A stretch of DNA of 64,000 nucleotides. Origin: an uncultured Flammeovirgaceae bacterium. Lineage in GTDB: Bacteria; Bacteroidota; Bacteroidia; Cytophagales; Cyclobacteriaceae. Each line of letters begins with the position of its first letter. Position 1 is the stretch's first letter. This document shows, one piece after another, positions 53,312 to 62,710 of this stretch. The stretch is taken from positions 62,001-126,000 of the forward strand of contig CAKZYA010000024.1 in the NCBI GenBank assembly GCA_937883755.1, read 5' to 3'. Below the pieces are notes generated by a model. The model was not told the origin of the DNA and did no database searches. It was given only the letters and a program-made list of their open reading frames with translations. The translations under genes were made by a program, and so were the position numbers.

Positions 53312-54256
53312 GTGAGTCTATCAAAAAAGCGAAATAAGAGGGATATAATTAAAGTATTGTTAACTGGAGGTAACGGTTTATTAGGGCAAAAGCTTATCCC
53401 TCTTCTATTATCCGATGATACTATCTATCCGGTAATTACTTCTCGAGGAGCAGCTCGTTTTGATCAACCTTATCAGGATTTCCAATATTTTGATCTGGAC
53501 ATTACTAAGCGAGAGCATGTGTTTAATATCGTCCACTTAGTTCAACCTGATATAATTATTCATACCGCAGCCATGACTAATGTGGATTACTGCGAGCAGC
53601 ATCAGAATGAATGTTGGGAAGTAAATGTACAGAGTGTAGCACATTTACTACATGCAGCGGAAGCTTACAACAGCTTCTTTATACATCTTTCTACCGACTT
53701 CATTTTCGCTGGGGGCAAACGGTACCTGACCGAAGAAGATACCCCTCGACCGATAAATTTCTACGGACAATCTAAACTTCAGGCAGAAGCGTTAGTACAG
53801 CAAAGCCGGGTGAAGCATGCTATTCTGCGCACAGCCCTTGTGTATGGCTTAGTTCTTGGCATGAGTCGTTCTAATATCGTATTATGGGTAAAAAGCAGCC
53901 TGGAAGCCCAGAGACCCATTCGGGTAGTGGACGACCAGTACCGTACACCCACTCTGGCCGAAGATTTAGCAATAGGATGCTATCTAGTAGCTAAACAGCG
54001 AGCAGAGGGAGTGTATAATATTTCAGGGGGCGAAGTATTAACTCCCTACCAGATAGCACTAGAAGTTGCCAACGTATTTCAACTAGACAGTTCTCTTATT
54101 TCTCGCACAGATGCTTCTGAGTTTAGTCAACCTGCCCAGCGTCCACCTGAGACCGGATTGATCATCGATAAAGCAAGATCTAGTCTAGGGTTCGAACCTC
54201 ACACATTTCGGGAAGGACTAGTTGCATTACAAGAGCAACTTTCAGTAGTATCCTGA
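53312..54256 (+). CDS. RmlD/dTDP-4-dehydrorhamnose reductase-like NAD(P) sugar dehydrogenase
   Basis: A 314-residue extended SDR. The nucleotide-binding motif is TGGNGLLGQKL (around residues 18-28), followed by FDLDITKREHV, DIIIHTAAMTNVDYCEQH, the catalytic Ser-Thr-Asp and Tyr-Lys in LSTDFIFAG and INFYGQSKLQAE, ILRTALVYG, and the C-terminal VVDDQYRTPTLAEDLA, GVYNISGG. This is the RmlD-type pattern; the substrate could be a nucleotide sugar. The start is a GTG (53312) giving a basic N-terminal tail; a later TTG is less likely. It precedes a convergent glycosyltransferase, but other polysaccharide genes are absent. Confidence 0.85.
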   Translation: MSLSKKRNKRDIIKVLLTGGNGLLGQKLIPLLLSDDTIYPVITSRGAARFDQPYQDFQYFDLDITKREHVFNIVHLVQPDIIIHTAAMTNVDYCEQHQNECWEVNVQSVAHLLHAAEAYNSFFIHLSTDFIFAGGKRYLTEEDTPRPINFYGQSKLQAEALVQQSRVKHAILRTALVYGLVLGMSRSNIVLWVKSSLEAQRPIRVVDDQYRTPTLAEDLAIGCYLVAKQRAEGVYNISGGEVLTPYQIALEVANVFQLDSSLISRTDASEFSQPAQRPPETGLIIDKARSSLGFEPHTFREGLVALQEQLSVVS

Positions 54257-54298
54257 GATACTGGGTATATTTATCTTCTAGTGAGAATTTCTTTTAAA

Positions 54299-55333
54299 TT
54301 AAGCAATACGTTGTAGTGACTTCTCAGTCATAATATGATACAATTTTTGCTTAATAGTATCACCGCCCAAATCGTAGTTGTACTGTTGATTAGCGGCTAT
54401 CCCCATCTCTACAATCTTATCTTCATCTTGGTCGAGATACCGTATGATACTGGGAATCTCCTCTGAGGCATCGTTATAGAACAGCCCCGAGTGCCCTTCT
54501 TCTAAGTATTCGTGGGTGATTCGCATGTGGGGAGCAAGCACTGCTTTTCCTTGTTTCATATAACTTAGCATTACCATTTGTCCAGATGCGCCAGTTTCCT
54601 CTTTCAGCGGTAGAATACAAGCTCGGGCATTCTTTACTAAGTGATTAAATTGCTTCTTTGGTATATCGCGTAGTACCTCTACATTGGGAGGTAGTTCTAC
54701 ATCTAAATCTTTATTTAAGTGAGAACCTACAATAACTAACTTTTGATCGAGTTTGCGGAATGCTCTTATCAAAGAACTGTAGTCCCGATTAGTAAATCCA
54801 CCTGCAAAATAATATGAACCTAATTGATCTTTTATCTCACTCTCGGTAATATCAGCCGAAGAAAAATCACCGTAAGGCAATACGATCAATTTATGATTAG
54901 GGAGATTAAGATGTTCGCGGTAGATGGGGCGATCAGCTTCAGAGTTAATAATGTAGTACTCTTGGTTAATAGCAGTCCAAGCCATAATCTGCTTTAGTAA
55001 AGGAAAAAGGTGATGGTTATGGATAAAAAAGCCTAACCAGAAGAACTGCTGGCAGCGAATAATCTTTAGTTTTATAAGTAGTTTGAGAAAGAGAGAAGAC
55101 CAGCCCATACTAACAATAGTATGAGTGTCTTGAATTTGGCGCAGGTTCTGAAGTAAAAAGACAATAAAGGAGAAAGACTCAAGTATAGTAAACTTTTTGC
55201 TTACTAGCCTCTTTTTCTTCTTGTCAACTTTCACTAGTTCTTTAAAACCTAATTCTTCTTTAAGAAAATTTGTGTGAGGGGGATACATCCCTTTGTCTAA
55301 GCGAATGACGTAACTTTCCATAGCATACTTCAA
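54299..55333 (-). CDS. GT4-like glycosyltransferase
   Basis: A 344-residue protein of the GT-B type. The N-terminal domain has hydrophobic membrane-associating stretches (SFIVFLLQNL, MGWSSLFLKLLIKLKI). The C-terminal Rossmann part has YFAGGFTNRDYSSLIRAFRKL, KLVIVGS, NVEVLRDIPKKQF, ARACILPLKEETGASGQMVMLSYMKQGKAVLAP and GLFYNDASE, a relaxed form of the GT4 EX7E region with Glu residues in LPLKEETGASGQ. Donor and acceptor sugars are unknown. The start could be the Met at 55321 instead. It is monocistronic, with a 550-base AT-rich region upstream. Confidence 0.8.
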   Translation of the reverse strand: MKYAMESYVIRLDKGMYPPHTNFLKEELGFKELVKVDKKKKRLVSKKFTILESFSFIVFLLQNLRQIQDTHTIVSMGWSSLFLKLLIKLKIIRCQQFFWLGFFIHNHHLFPLLKQIMAWTAINQEYYIINSEADRPIYREHLNLPNHKLIVLPYGDFSSADITESEIKDQLGSYYFAGGFTNRDYSSLIRAFRKLDQKLVIVGSHLNKDLDVELPPNVEVLRDIPKKQFNHLVKNARACILPLKEETGASGQMVMLSYMKQGKAVLAPHMRITHEYLEEGHSGLFYNDASEEIPSIIRYLDQDEDKIVEMGIAANQQYNYDLGGDTIKQKLYHIMTEKSLQRIA

Positions 55334-55852
55334 TTAAAAGGTTGATAGTTATTCTTCATTTTTATTGAAAAGATTACTGGTTAGAACAGACTTCTTATCT
55401 GTTCCTACCGTAGTTGATCATTTTTAATTGATACAAAAGCATTACGAGATATATTATCTCAGAATGCTAGTTAAAGTGTACGTCTCATTAGTTATGTCTC
55501 TTCACTCAAATGCTAACTGTGCGAGGTACTTTGAAGAGATAAGGTAGTAGGTTGACAATTTTTCTACCCATGTTTGGGTAGGAGGTATAAAAAGTAAACT
55601 ATATTATATTTAGTTAACTATTTATAATCTTAAATAATAGTAAAATTAAATATTTTATTAGAATAAATCTAAAATAGAAAATCAAAATGTAATATCCAAG
55701 TAATATATTAAATTATTTTTGTTTTATTTTTTCGTCGTTTATTAGTATCAACTAGTAAGGAAAAGTCACCTGCCTGTAGCAAAAAAATTAGAAAGGATAA
55801 GCTAATTAGCTGATTAAAACAGTAGGACCTACTGAAAATACTTGAGAATGCG
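55334..55852. other. AT-rich intergenic region with a small hairpin
   Basis: About 520 bases between divergent genes, with A/T runs especially at 55600-55740. A 7-bp inverted repeat CTACCCA (55564-55570) / TGGGTAG (55575-55581) with loop TGTT is the only clear structure. No supportable gene; the 68-codon minus-strand frame reaching into the symporter gene looks spurious. Confidence 0.4.
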
Positions 55853-55860
55853 TATATTTC
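55853..55860 (+). promoter_or_regulatory. Weak -7 promoter box of the symporter gene
   Basis: TATATTTC differs from TAnnTTTG in the last base; it lies 31 bases ahead of the ATG at 55892. Confidence 0.3.
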
Positions 55861-55891
55861 CGCTTTGTTTTTACCAAAATCAAAGAATCCC

Positions 55892-57415
55892 ATGCGGAAA
55901 TTTCTACTACTCACCAGTACCTTTTTATTAACTCAATTATCTTCTTTCGGGCAGGTAGCAGAAGAACAAAGTATTGATGAGACAATTGATTCTCTTTTTA
56001 CTCCATTAGCAGATATTATTGAGGCTATCATCTTCTTTCCGCTATTCTCTATCAATGAAATAGATGTTCCTTTCATTGTCGTCTGGCTAATCACAGCTGC
56101 TATTGTATTTACGGTTTACTTAAATTTTATCAATTTCCGAGGCTTCAAGCATGCTATCAATATTGTCAAAGGAAAATATACTCATGAAGGAGATCCTGGG
56201 GAGGTTACTCATTTTCAGGCCTTAACTACAGCTCTTTCTGGTACAGTAGGCTTAGGAAATATCGGTGGTGTTGCTATTGCTATTTCGGTAGGAGGCCCTG
56301 GTGCTACCTTTTGGATGGTCATTTTTGGCTTATTTGGAATGACTGCCAAATTCGTGGAATGCGCCTTAGCAGTGAAGTTTCGGGATGTTCATGCGGATGG
56401 TACAGTTTCGGGTGGACCTATGTACTATCTTAAAAGAGGATTTAGTAATCAAGGCTGGGGGCGAGTAGGAATTTTCCTGGCTAGTCTTTTTTCATTTATG
56501 GCTATTCTGGCTTCTTTCGGTGGGGGAAATATGTATCAGGTTAATCAGGCAGCTCAGCAATTTGTTAATATCTCGGGTGGTGAAGATTCATTTTTTGGAC
56601 AAAATACTTGGGTATTTGGGGTCATCTTTTCCATACTGGTAGCGGTGGTTATTATTGGTGGAATTAAAAGTATTGCTAACGTTACTGAGAAGATTGTACC
56701 TTTTATGTGTGGTCTGTATGTTCTGGCAGCTATGTTTGTTATTGTTACCAATATAGGGCAGGTACCCGAAGCTTTCTTAGCAATTTTTGATGGAGCTATT
56801 AATGGAAAAGCAGCGACAGGTGGTCTTGTTGGTACACTCGTTCAGGGTTTAAGACGGGCTACTTTTTCGAATGAAGCTGGAGTAGGTTCGGCTGCCATTG
56901 CTCACTCAGCAGTAAAAACTAGTGAACCAGTTACTGAAGGGTTTGTGGCATCACTGGAGCCATTCGTTGATACTGTGATTGTTTGTACGATGACAGCTTT
57001 GGTTATCGTAATCTCGGGAGCTTATAAAGATGAAACAATACCCGATGGTATTGATTTAACGTCCACTGCTTTTGCCACTGTCATAGAGTGGTTTCCGTAC
57101 TTACTTGCAGTAGCAGTCATATTATTTGCCTTTTCTACACTAGTTTCCTGGTCATACTACGGCTTAAAAGCCTGGACTTATTTGCTAGGAGATAGTCAAG
57201 CAGCAGTTTTTAGTTATAAGCTGATTTTTTGCCTATTGGTGGTTGTAGGTGCTTCGGCTAGTTTGGGTAGTGTGATTGCTTTTTCTGATGCGGTACTGCT
57301 TGGTATGTCATTACCTAACCTCATCGGTTGTTACTTCTTGGTTCCGTTAGTCAAGAAGGATATGCAATCTTTTTTAAGGCGAGTAGAGCAGGATAAAATC
57401 GAAGTATACAAATAA
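55892..57415 (+). CDS. Alanine/glycine:cation symporter (AGCS family)
   Basis: About 507 residues from the ATG at 55892 (MRKFLLLTSTFLL), which gives a cleavable or anchor-type N-terminus; an upstream ATG adds nine residues. The AGCS family is evident from GTVGLGNIGGVAIAISVGGPGATFWMVIFGLFGMTAKFVECALAVKFR, GPMYYLKRG, GIKSIANVTEKIVPFMCGLYVLAAMFVI, the FSNEAGVGSAAIAHSAVKTSEPVTEGFVASLEPFVDTVIVCTMTALVI core and WSYYGLKAWTYLLG. It should import alanine or glycine with Na+ or H+. The N-terminal extension of about 50 residues before the first transporter helix is common in Bacteroidota versions. Confidence 0.95.
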   Translation: MRKFLLLTSTFLLTQLSSFGQVAEEQSIDETIDSLFTPLADIIEAIIFFPLFSINEIDVPFIVVWLITAAIVFTVYLNFINFRGFKHAINIVKGKYTHEGDPGEVTHFQALTTALSGTVGLGNIGGVAIAISVGGPGATFWMVIFGLFGMTAKFVECALAVKFRDVHADGTVSGGPMYYLKRGFSNQGWGRVGIFLASLFSFMAILASFGGGNMYQVNQAAQQFVNISGGEDSFFGQNTWVFGVIFSILVAVVIIGGIKSIANVTEKIVPFMCGLYVLAAMFVIVTNIGQVPEAFLAIFDGAINGKAATGGLVGTLVQGLRRATFSNEAGVGSAAIAHSAVKTSEPVTEGFVASLEPFVDTVIVCTMTALVIVISGAYKDETIPDGIDLTSTAFATVIEWFPYLLAVAVILFAFSTLVSWSYYGLKAWTYLLGDSQAAVFSYKLIFCLLVVVGASASLGSVIAFSDAVLLGMSLPNLIGCYFLVPLVKKDMQSFLRRVEQDKIEVYK

Positions 57416-57430
57416 TCGCGAATCGTACCT

Positions 57431-60286
57431 TTATTCATCACAATAAAGTTGATCATAAGCATCGGGATCATATGCCTGCCGAAAGATAATCTCTCCCTGA
57501 GTATCCAGGTAGATAAGAATATGCAACTTAGCTTCTGATACATATTTCTCAGTTAGATAGAGAGACTCTTGGGTTTGAGGATGGGCTATGAGACGAATAT
57601 CATCAAAAGTAGGCTTCAGTACCTCTCCCCGTTGGTTACTCAGTATGCCATAATCACTATTTTTATAAATCTTCAGTAGCTTCTCAGCGTTTGTGGTAGG
57701 TAGTTCAGAGAATTCAATGATGTCGGCATACTGAATAGCCTCCTCATCAAATGGTAATCGGCGTTTTGAGGCTTTTTCCAATGCGTAGATATGCCAAAGA
57801 TTATTGTACTTGACTAAGGCTGCCTGTGCGTTCCAGTAACGAACAGCCTGAAACTCAAAGGGAAGCAAAAGTTGTTCTTTAGCATCAATAATTCCAAACT
57901 TGCCGTTCTTTTTAGCAATGTACGTTGGAACAGGCACTGAATCCTGAAGCACTACTGAATAGTATCGTAGTAAGCCCTCGTAAGCCGGCTCAATGATAGT
58001 ACCGGTTTGGGGATGATATGTACCAAACTTTTTCCGGTCGAATATGCTAATCAATCCATCAGACTGGTAGCTGCCGATTCGTTCGTAACGAACGGGTACG
58101 ATTTCGTTACCATATTGGTCAATAATGCCCTGTTTATTCTTTTTTTCTAAAGCATATAATCCTTCGGGGTAAGCAGATACCCTATCAACATCAGCAAATA
58201 ACACGGTATCTCCGGTTTGGGTAAGCAGTAAATCAGGCTGTCCAGGTTGATCAATCAGAATAGATTCTTCTACTGAACTAAGAATAGAAGTATTAGCAGC
58301 ATGAAGTCGAAAGGTAACTTCTTCATCGGTTGTCGAGCTAGTTGGCAGGAACATTGGGGACTGACCAGCGATGAGTAGTCTTACGCTATCTGTTGAGTTG
58401 CTTCCCTTGGAAAAGGTAAGAGCAAAATGCTCACTCACTATTTTAACCGAGTCATAGGTTTTAGAAGAAAAGCTTAAAGAATCTTTGTCATATAAGTAAT
58501 ACTTTTGCTCTTGCTTCAGAGTTAACCATTGGTCATTGTAGTAGGCCTGAGAAAATGAGGAAGGTAAAGTAGAGATAGTACGAGGAGCCAATGAATAGTG
58601 GAAAACCTGTTCAGTAATTAGGCTATCGTTCTGCACCCGTTGTTTTTCTTCGTTGGTTCTCAGTAAAAAAACATCCTCATCGGTTAACAGTATACGATGA
58701 AGGATGGTATGCTTTTTCAAGGGAACTACCTGAGTTAGTGTAGTGTCTAGTACGGTTTCATATTCTTCGGTATAAGCCAGTAAAAAATCTTCATCCAAAA
58801 GCGTAACATCTTCGTACAGGAACTCAGCTTGAAAGTTTGGATTGGCTACCTGTCCGGTCAGAATATCCCGATTGGTAACGGCTAACTTACCATCTCCTTC
58901 TAATACGATAAATTGATTATATTCCGAAATATCATCGTAATTGGGAGGCAAAAGTGTGGTACCTGTAAAGCTTTTCAGTCCCCACTGACCAGCTACTTGG
59001 TACTTAATAAATTGATACGGCAGGTTTGTGCTGGGCAATAACTCTACGTTAGTTACATTCTCTTGAGGCGAAATTACTGCTTGCCCTGAGATATGAAGTA
59101 ATGTACCTGAATTACCTAATGAAATCCAAATTAGCCCACCTCCCAATTCTCGAACTTCCTCCAGTTTGGCATTTTCTATTTCAAACGAGTGAATTGTATC
59201 GCCATTCTTATTGAGCATGTAGACGATCTTTTCGGTTACGCCGAATAGTTGGGCAGACGGTACGCCGTGACATAGATACTCAGGCAATATTGAAGTAAAG
59301 CGTGGGGTAATTGCAGTTGCTCCTGATGTGTTAATGAAACCAAATTCTTTATCCCAATAAGGAAGGAGAAACTCAGAAGCTACTGACTGAGCCTCTTTTA
59401 ACGAGTCCAAAAGGGGAAGATCAGAAAAAGTAATAAAGAAAGAATCAGCCGGATGAGATGCCTGATACAAATGATACAACCAGTTAACAGCTTTGTGAAT
59501 AAGAGGACTGTTGGGAAAGTCACGAGCGAAAGCAGCGTAACTCGCTAAATGATTAGAAGCAGTGGTGATAGAGAAAATCGCCTGCTCGGCCTGGAAGCGA
59601 TAAGGCGACTGTGGGAAAGCATCCAAAAACTGATAGTAACTCGTTAGGTTTCCTGTTTTGGTTTGTGCCTGAAATACCAGGGTATTAAATCGCTCTTCAG
59701 CTTGGGAAAACTGCTCAGCTTCGGGGTAGGTATCCATAAATTCCCGGTAAGCCTGGTAAGTATCCATTTGTCGGGCAGCACCAAAAGCTAGCTGGTTTCT
59801 AAGTCGCACTGCTTCTTCCCGATGGGGAGCATCGGAATGGCGATCTAAAAAGGTTTGGTAAGCCCTGACTGTAGAGTCTGCTTGCGCCTCCCCAAAAGCT
59901 AGACTATCCAGACGTCTCTTTTGTGAGAGTAGAATAGTACTGTCTAAAGGAACGGTTTTGGCTAATTTGAGCTTCTCTTTTTCTGAGATCTTATTGAAAT
60001 CTTGGGTAGCTGACAGAATGAAATGATAAGCAGTATCTACTTTGTAATGTACGTAAGCTGAGTCAGAATAAAGTAGAGAATACAGATAGTAAGTATCGGC
60101 GTGTAGACTATCTTTAGGACTAGTCAGTTTCTTGTTCAGCGCAACATCGGCTTTCTCCCACTTCTGATCTTGTATCGCCTTGAGGGTAGTTCGTGGACTT
60201 TGGCATCCGATGGTAACTAATAGTAAGGCAGCTATTGCCTGGAGATGTACTCTGGTGAAGGATGAAAAGAGTCGATTTAGATACAT
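57431..60286 (-). CDS. Large WG-repeat lipoprotein with N-terminal helical repeats
   Basis: About 951 residues from the ATG at 60286, which gives a signal sequence and a lipobox TIGC. Residues 25-280 are helical, with repeated YQxFLDxxPxSPxxxEA-type units (YQTFLDRHSDAPHREEA, YREFMDTYPEAEQFSQAEERF, YYQFLDAFPQSPYRFQAEQAIF, YAAFARDFPNSPLIHKA), resembling TPR-like repeats. From about 310 on come around six WG repeats (DKEFGFINTSGATAITPRF, KQGIIDQYGNEIVPVRYERI, NGKFGIIDAKEQLLLPFEF, DYGILSNQRGEVLKPTFDDI). WG-repeat proteins are probably beta-propellers or ligand-binding modules on the cell surface; no partner is identified. Transcription is opposite to both neighbours. Confidence 0.82.
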   Translation of the reverse strand: MYLNRLFSSFTRVHLQAIAALLLVTIGCQSPRTTLKAIQDQKWEKADVALNKKLTSPKDSLHADTYYLYSLLYSDSAYVHYKVDTAYHFILSATQDFNKISEKEKLKLAKTVPLDSTILLSQKRRLDSLAFGEAQADSTVRAYQTFLDRHSDAPHREEAVRLRNQLAFGAARQMDTYQAYREFMDTYPEAEQFSQAEERFNTLVFQAQTKTGNLTSYYQFLDAFPQSPYRFQAEQAIFSITTASNHLASYAAFARDFPNSPLIHKAVNWLYHLYQASHPADSFFITFSDLPLLDSLKEAQSVASEFLLPYWDKEFGFINTSGATAITPRFTSILPEYLCHGVPSAQLFGVTEKIVYMLNKNGDTIHSFEIENAKLEEVRELGGGLIWISLGNSGTLLHISGQAVISPQENVTNVELLPSTNLPYQFIKYQVAGQWGLKSFTGTTLLPPNYDDISEYNQFIVLEGDGKLAVTNRDILTGQVANPNFQAEFLYEDVTLLDEDFLLAYTEEYETVLDTTLTQVVPLKKHTILHRILLTDEDVFLLRTNEEKQRVQNDSLITEQVFHYSLAPRTISTLPSSFSQAYYNDQWLTLKQEQKYYLYDKDSLSFSSKTYDSVKIVSEHFALTFSKGSNSTDSVRLLIAGQSPMFLPTSSTTDEEVTFRLHAANTSILSSVEESILIDQPGQPDLLLTQTGDTVLFADVDRVSAYPEGLYALEKKNKQGIIDQYGNEIVPVRYERIGSYQSDGLISIFDRKKFGTYHPQTGTIIEPAYEGLLRYYSVVLQDSVPVPTYIAKKNGKFGIIDAKEQLLLPFEFQAVRYWNAQAALVKYNNLWHIYALEKASKRRLPFDEEAIQYADIIEFSELPTTNAEKLLKIYKNSDYGILSNQRGEVLKPTFDDIRLIAHPQTQESLYLTEKYVSEAKLHILIYLDTQGEIIFRQAYDPDAYDQLYCDE

Positions 60287-60331
60287 AGCCAATAGACCAT
60301 AATGGACAAAGATAGTGCTAAAGTGGATCAT

Positions 60332-60850
60332 CTAAGCAAGTAGCATATTTTGAGTACTTTATTCTTGGGCATTTATTGAGAATAAAAACGATTATAATTT
60401 AGGGAGTAGACGAAAAATCTTAAAAAGATACTAAGCGATTTTCTGCAACTTGATACAACAAATATCATCATTATCTTAAAATATACAGTCATAATGCTAA
60501 TTACCCTTAAAATTATTACCTAAATTATAGTTACTATTGCTGCAGTGGCAAGTGACACCCTAAATATTAGCACCTTAATTGTTGAGATAACCCAAGGGAG
60601 CGAACAGTCTTACAGAACGCTGGTAAACCACTATTCCCCAAAGTGAAGTTAACGTAAATGAACTGCAAGGTCAGAACAACAGATACTAGTTTACTAGGAT
60701 TCATAATATGGCAAAAAAGGTTTTCATCTGAGAGCTTTTTTAGGTTACTCAAAGCAGTTATATAAAGTAGCTGAAGAAATCCAGACTTGAAGGAGGTGTG
60801 GGGAATAACTTGATAATTAACTACAAATTACGTATCGTTACTATAAATAG
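60332..60850. other. Intergenic region upstream of the sigma factor
   Basis: About 520 bases, AT-rich, upstream of both divergent genes. I find no gene, repeat or strong promoter match here; the open frames present are short and without plausible protein features. Confidence 0.4.
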
Positions 60851-61453
60851 ATGGCAACCTTGCCGGTGAATAATAACCATAGTAACGACCAAACTACCTG
60901 GTTGCAAATGCAGCAGGGACAAAGTTTGGCTCTTGAAGCTCTTTACGACAAGTACGTAAACGTGCTGTATAATTACGGTAAGGGGTTTACTTCTAGGTCA
61001 GAGATTGTTGAGGATGCTATCCAGGATTTAATTACCGAAATCTGGGTGAAGCGGGATCGATTGACAGTTCCTTGTTCGGTGAAAGGCTACTTGCTTAAAT
61101 CGTTTCGTCAGAAGCTTCTGCGCTTGCTTACTCATGAAAAGCGATGGCAGTTTTCTGGCGACCATACCTCCTTTCTTATAGCCGATTCCCATTCTGCTAC
61201 AATCCCAGAAGAATCGGAAGAGTGCACAGTGTTTAAGTCGAGACTTCAAAAGGCAATGAGTTGCCTTTCCTCAAAGCAGCAGGAGGCAATCACGCTAAGG
61301 TATACTGAGAATTTGAACCATCAAGAGATTGCCGAAATTATGAGTATCAAACCCCAAACACTGTATAACTTGTTGCATACTGCAATACAAAAACTAAGTC
61401 GCTCTCTTAAACATAAGCCCTATCCTGTCTACTCCTATTTTTCTCTTTTATAA
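60851..61453 (+). CDS. ECF (FecI-like) RNA polymerase sigma factor
   Basis: A 200-residue ECF sigma factor. Region 2 is LYDKYVNVLYNYGKGFT followed by VEDAIQDLITEIWVKRDRL, and region 4 is SSKQQEAITLRYTENLNHQEIAEIMSIKPQTLYNLLHTAIQKLSRSL, the usual Bacteroidota FecI-type. It should direct transcription of the SusC/FecR locus after release by the FecR protein. A FecR gene follows 183 bases downstream, and a SusC gene follows that. The 180-base gap between sigma and FecR genes contains no obvious gene. Confidence 0.92.
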   Translation: MATLPVNNNHSNDQTTWLQMQQGQSLALEALYDKYVNVLYNYGKGFTSRSEIVEDAIQDLITEIWVKRDRLTVPCSVKGYLLKSFRQKLLRLLTHEKRWQFSGDHTSFLIADSHSATIPEESEECTVFKSRLQKAMSCLSSKQQEAITLRYTENLNHQEIAEIMSIKPQTLYNLLHTAIQKLSRSLKHKPYPVYSYFSLL

Positions 61454-61636
61454 AAACTGGAAAAAACTATCTGGCTATTTATTGTCAAATTGTAATTATT
61501 TGCCAGGAGTATTTGCCAATATGATCAAAGTAGTGCCTGATTTATGATGAAGCTGTAAATCTTATAATTTTTTTCTCTCAAAGACAGTAGAATTCTAAGC
61601 AGTCTGCTTCTATGGATAAAGTAGCTATACTTTCCT

Positions 61637-62662
61637 ATGAGTAGCAATTCTTCGCTTCTTGAAAAGTTATTGTCAGACGAGAAGTTCGTATCCTGGGTAC
61701 AATCCAATGGTAAAGAGTACGATGCTTATTGGCAGCGTTGGATTGTCGAGCATCCTCAATATGAGGAAACACTAGAGAAAGCCAGAAGCTATTTACTAGA
61801 ACTAGGAACACATCGTTACACACTTTCCGACGCTCAAAACAAGTTGCTTCGCCAAAAAATCTTTAGCAGTCCGCAGTTCCATATTTCGGAAGACAAAAAA
61901 ACTGCTCCCAAGTTGCTACAACGGAGGCAACTGCTCTGGAGAGCTGCGGCGGTATTTCTTTTAGTTGGATTGGGCGGGTGGCTTGCTTGGCAGGCTATGA
62001 AAGATTCCAGCATATCTACGTACCACACTGCCTACGGTGAGGTTAAACAAATTACACTACCCGATAGCTCCTTGGTTACGCTCAATGCTAACTCTATGCT
62101 TCGTTATCGCTACGATTCCCAGCAGAATCAGCGGGAGGTGTGGCTTTCGGGCGAAGGTTTTTTTGATGTTCGTAGAAGTAAAGCTCATAACCAAACCCAA
62201 CCTTCTTCCTTCGTAGTTCATACCGATCAGCTTACCGTCCAGGTATTAGGAACGCGCTTCAATGTGAAGCATCGGGGAGAGAAAACGCAAGTAGTATTAG
62301 AAGAAGGTAGCATACAATTGGCGGTAGAAGAGAGAGAAGGTACCCTGCTGATGCAGCCTGATGAGCTAATAGAGGTGCATCACAGTAGTAAAGAGATAGA
62401 CCAACAACAAGTTCAAGCCCAAAATTATAGTACCTGGAAAGAAGGTGTATTGCGCTTTGAGGGAGCCAGTTTCGATGAAATCAGTAGCGTACTATCTGAA
62501 AACTACGGGCTTACTCTGTATTTCTCAGATCAAGAAAGAATGACTTTCATTAATCTCAGAGGGACTTTTCCGGCGGATAATGTTGATCTGCTACTGGAAG
62601 CTATTGCGAATGTAACTCGTACTTCACTACACCGAAAAGGGAATGTGGTAGAGTACCGTTGA
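61637..62662 (+). CDS. FecR family anti-sigma factor
   Basis: A 341-residue membrane anti-sigma regulator. The cytoplasmic N-terminus (1-90) binds the sigma factor; one membrane helix (LLWRAAAVFLLVGLGGWLAW) follows. The FecR domain covers about 120-240: YHTAYGEVKQITLPDSSLVTLNANSMLRYRYD, VWLSGEGFFDVR, VLGTRFNVKHRGEKTQVVLEEGSIQLA. The C-terminal DUF4974 domain covers about 265-340 (VLRFEGASFDEISSVLSENYGLTLYF, RGTFPADNVDLLLEAIANVT). It sits between the sigma factor and SusC genes, as is standard for trans-envelope signalling loci. Confidence 0.94.
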   Translation: MSSNSSLLEKLLSDEKFVSWVQSNGKEYDAYWQRWIVEHPQYEETLEKARSYLLELGTHRYTLSDAQNKLLRQKIFSSPQFHISEDKKTAPKLLQRRQLLWRAAAVFLLVGLGGWLAWQAMKDSSISTYHTAYGEVKQITLPDSSLVTLNANSMLRYRYDSQQNQREVWLSGEGFFDVRRSKAHNQTQPSSFVVHTDQLTVQVLGTRFNVKHRGEKTQVVLEEGSIQLAVEEREGTLLMQPDELIEVHHSSKEIDQQQVQAQNYSTWKEGVLRFEGASFDEISSVLSENYGLTLYFSDQERMTFINLRGTFPADNVDLLLEAIANVTRTSLHRKGNVVEYR

Positions 62663-62710
62663 GGGGCAGGAAATTCATAAGCAACTATTTTTCACTACTA
62701 ATACAACACC

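Noticed and set aside
54186-54206. tRNA T-arm-like GGTTCGAACC
   Set aside because: It lies inside the RmlD-like coding sequence and no acceptor stem or anticodon arm can be formed around it.
55708-55914. 68-codon minus-strand open frame at the start of the symporter gene
   Set aside because: It overlaps the symporter signal region antisense, and the product has no supportable features.
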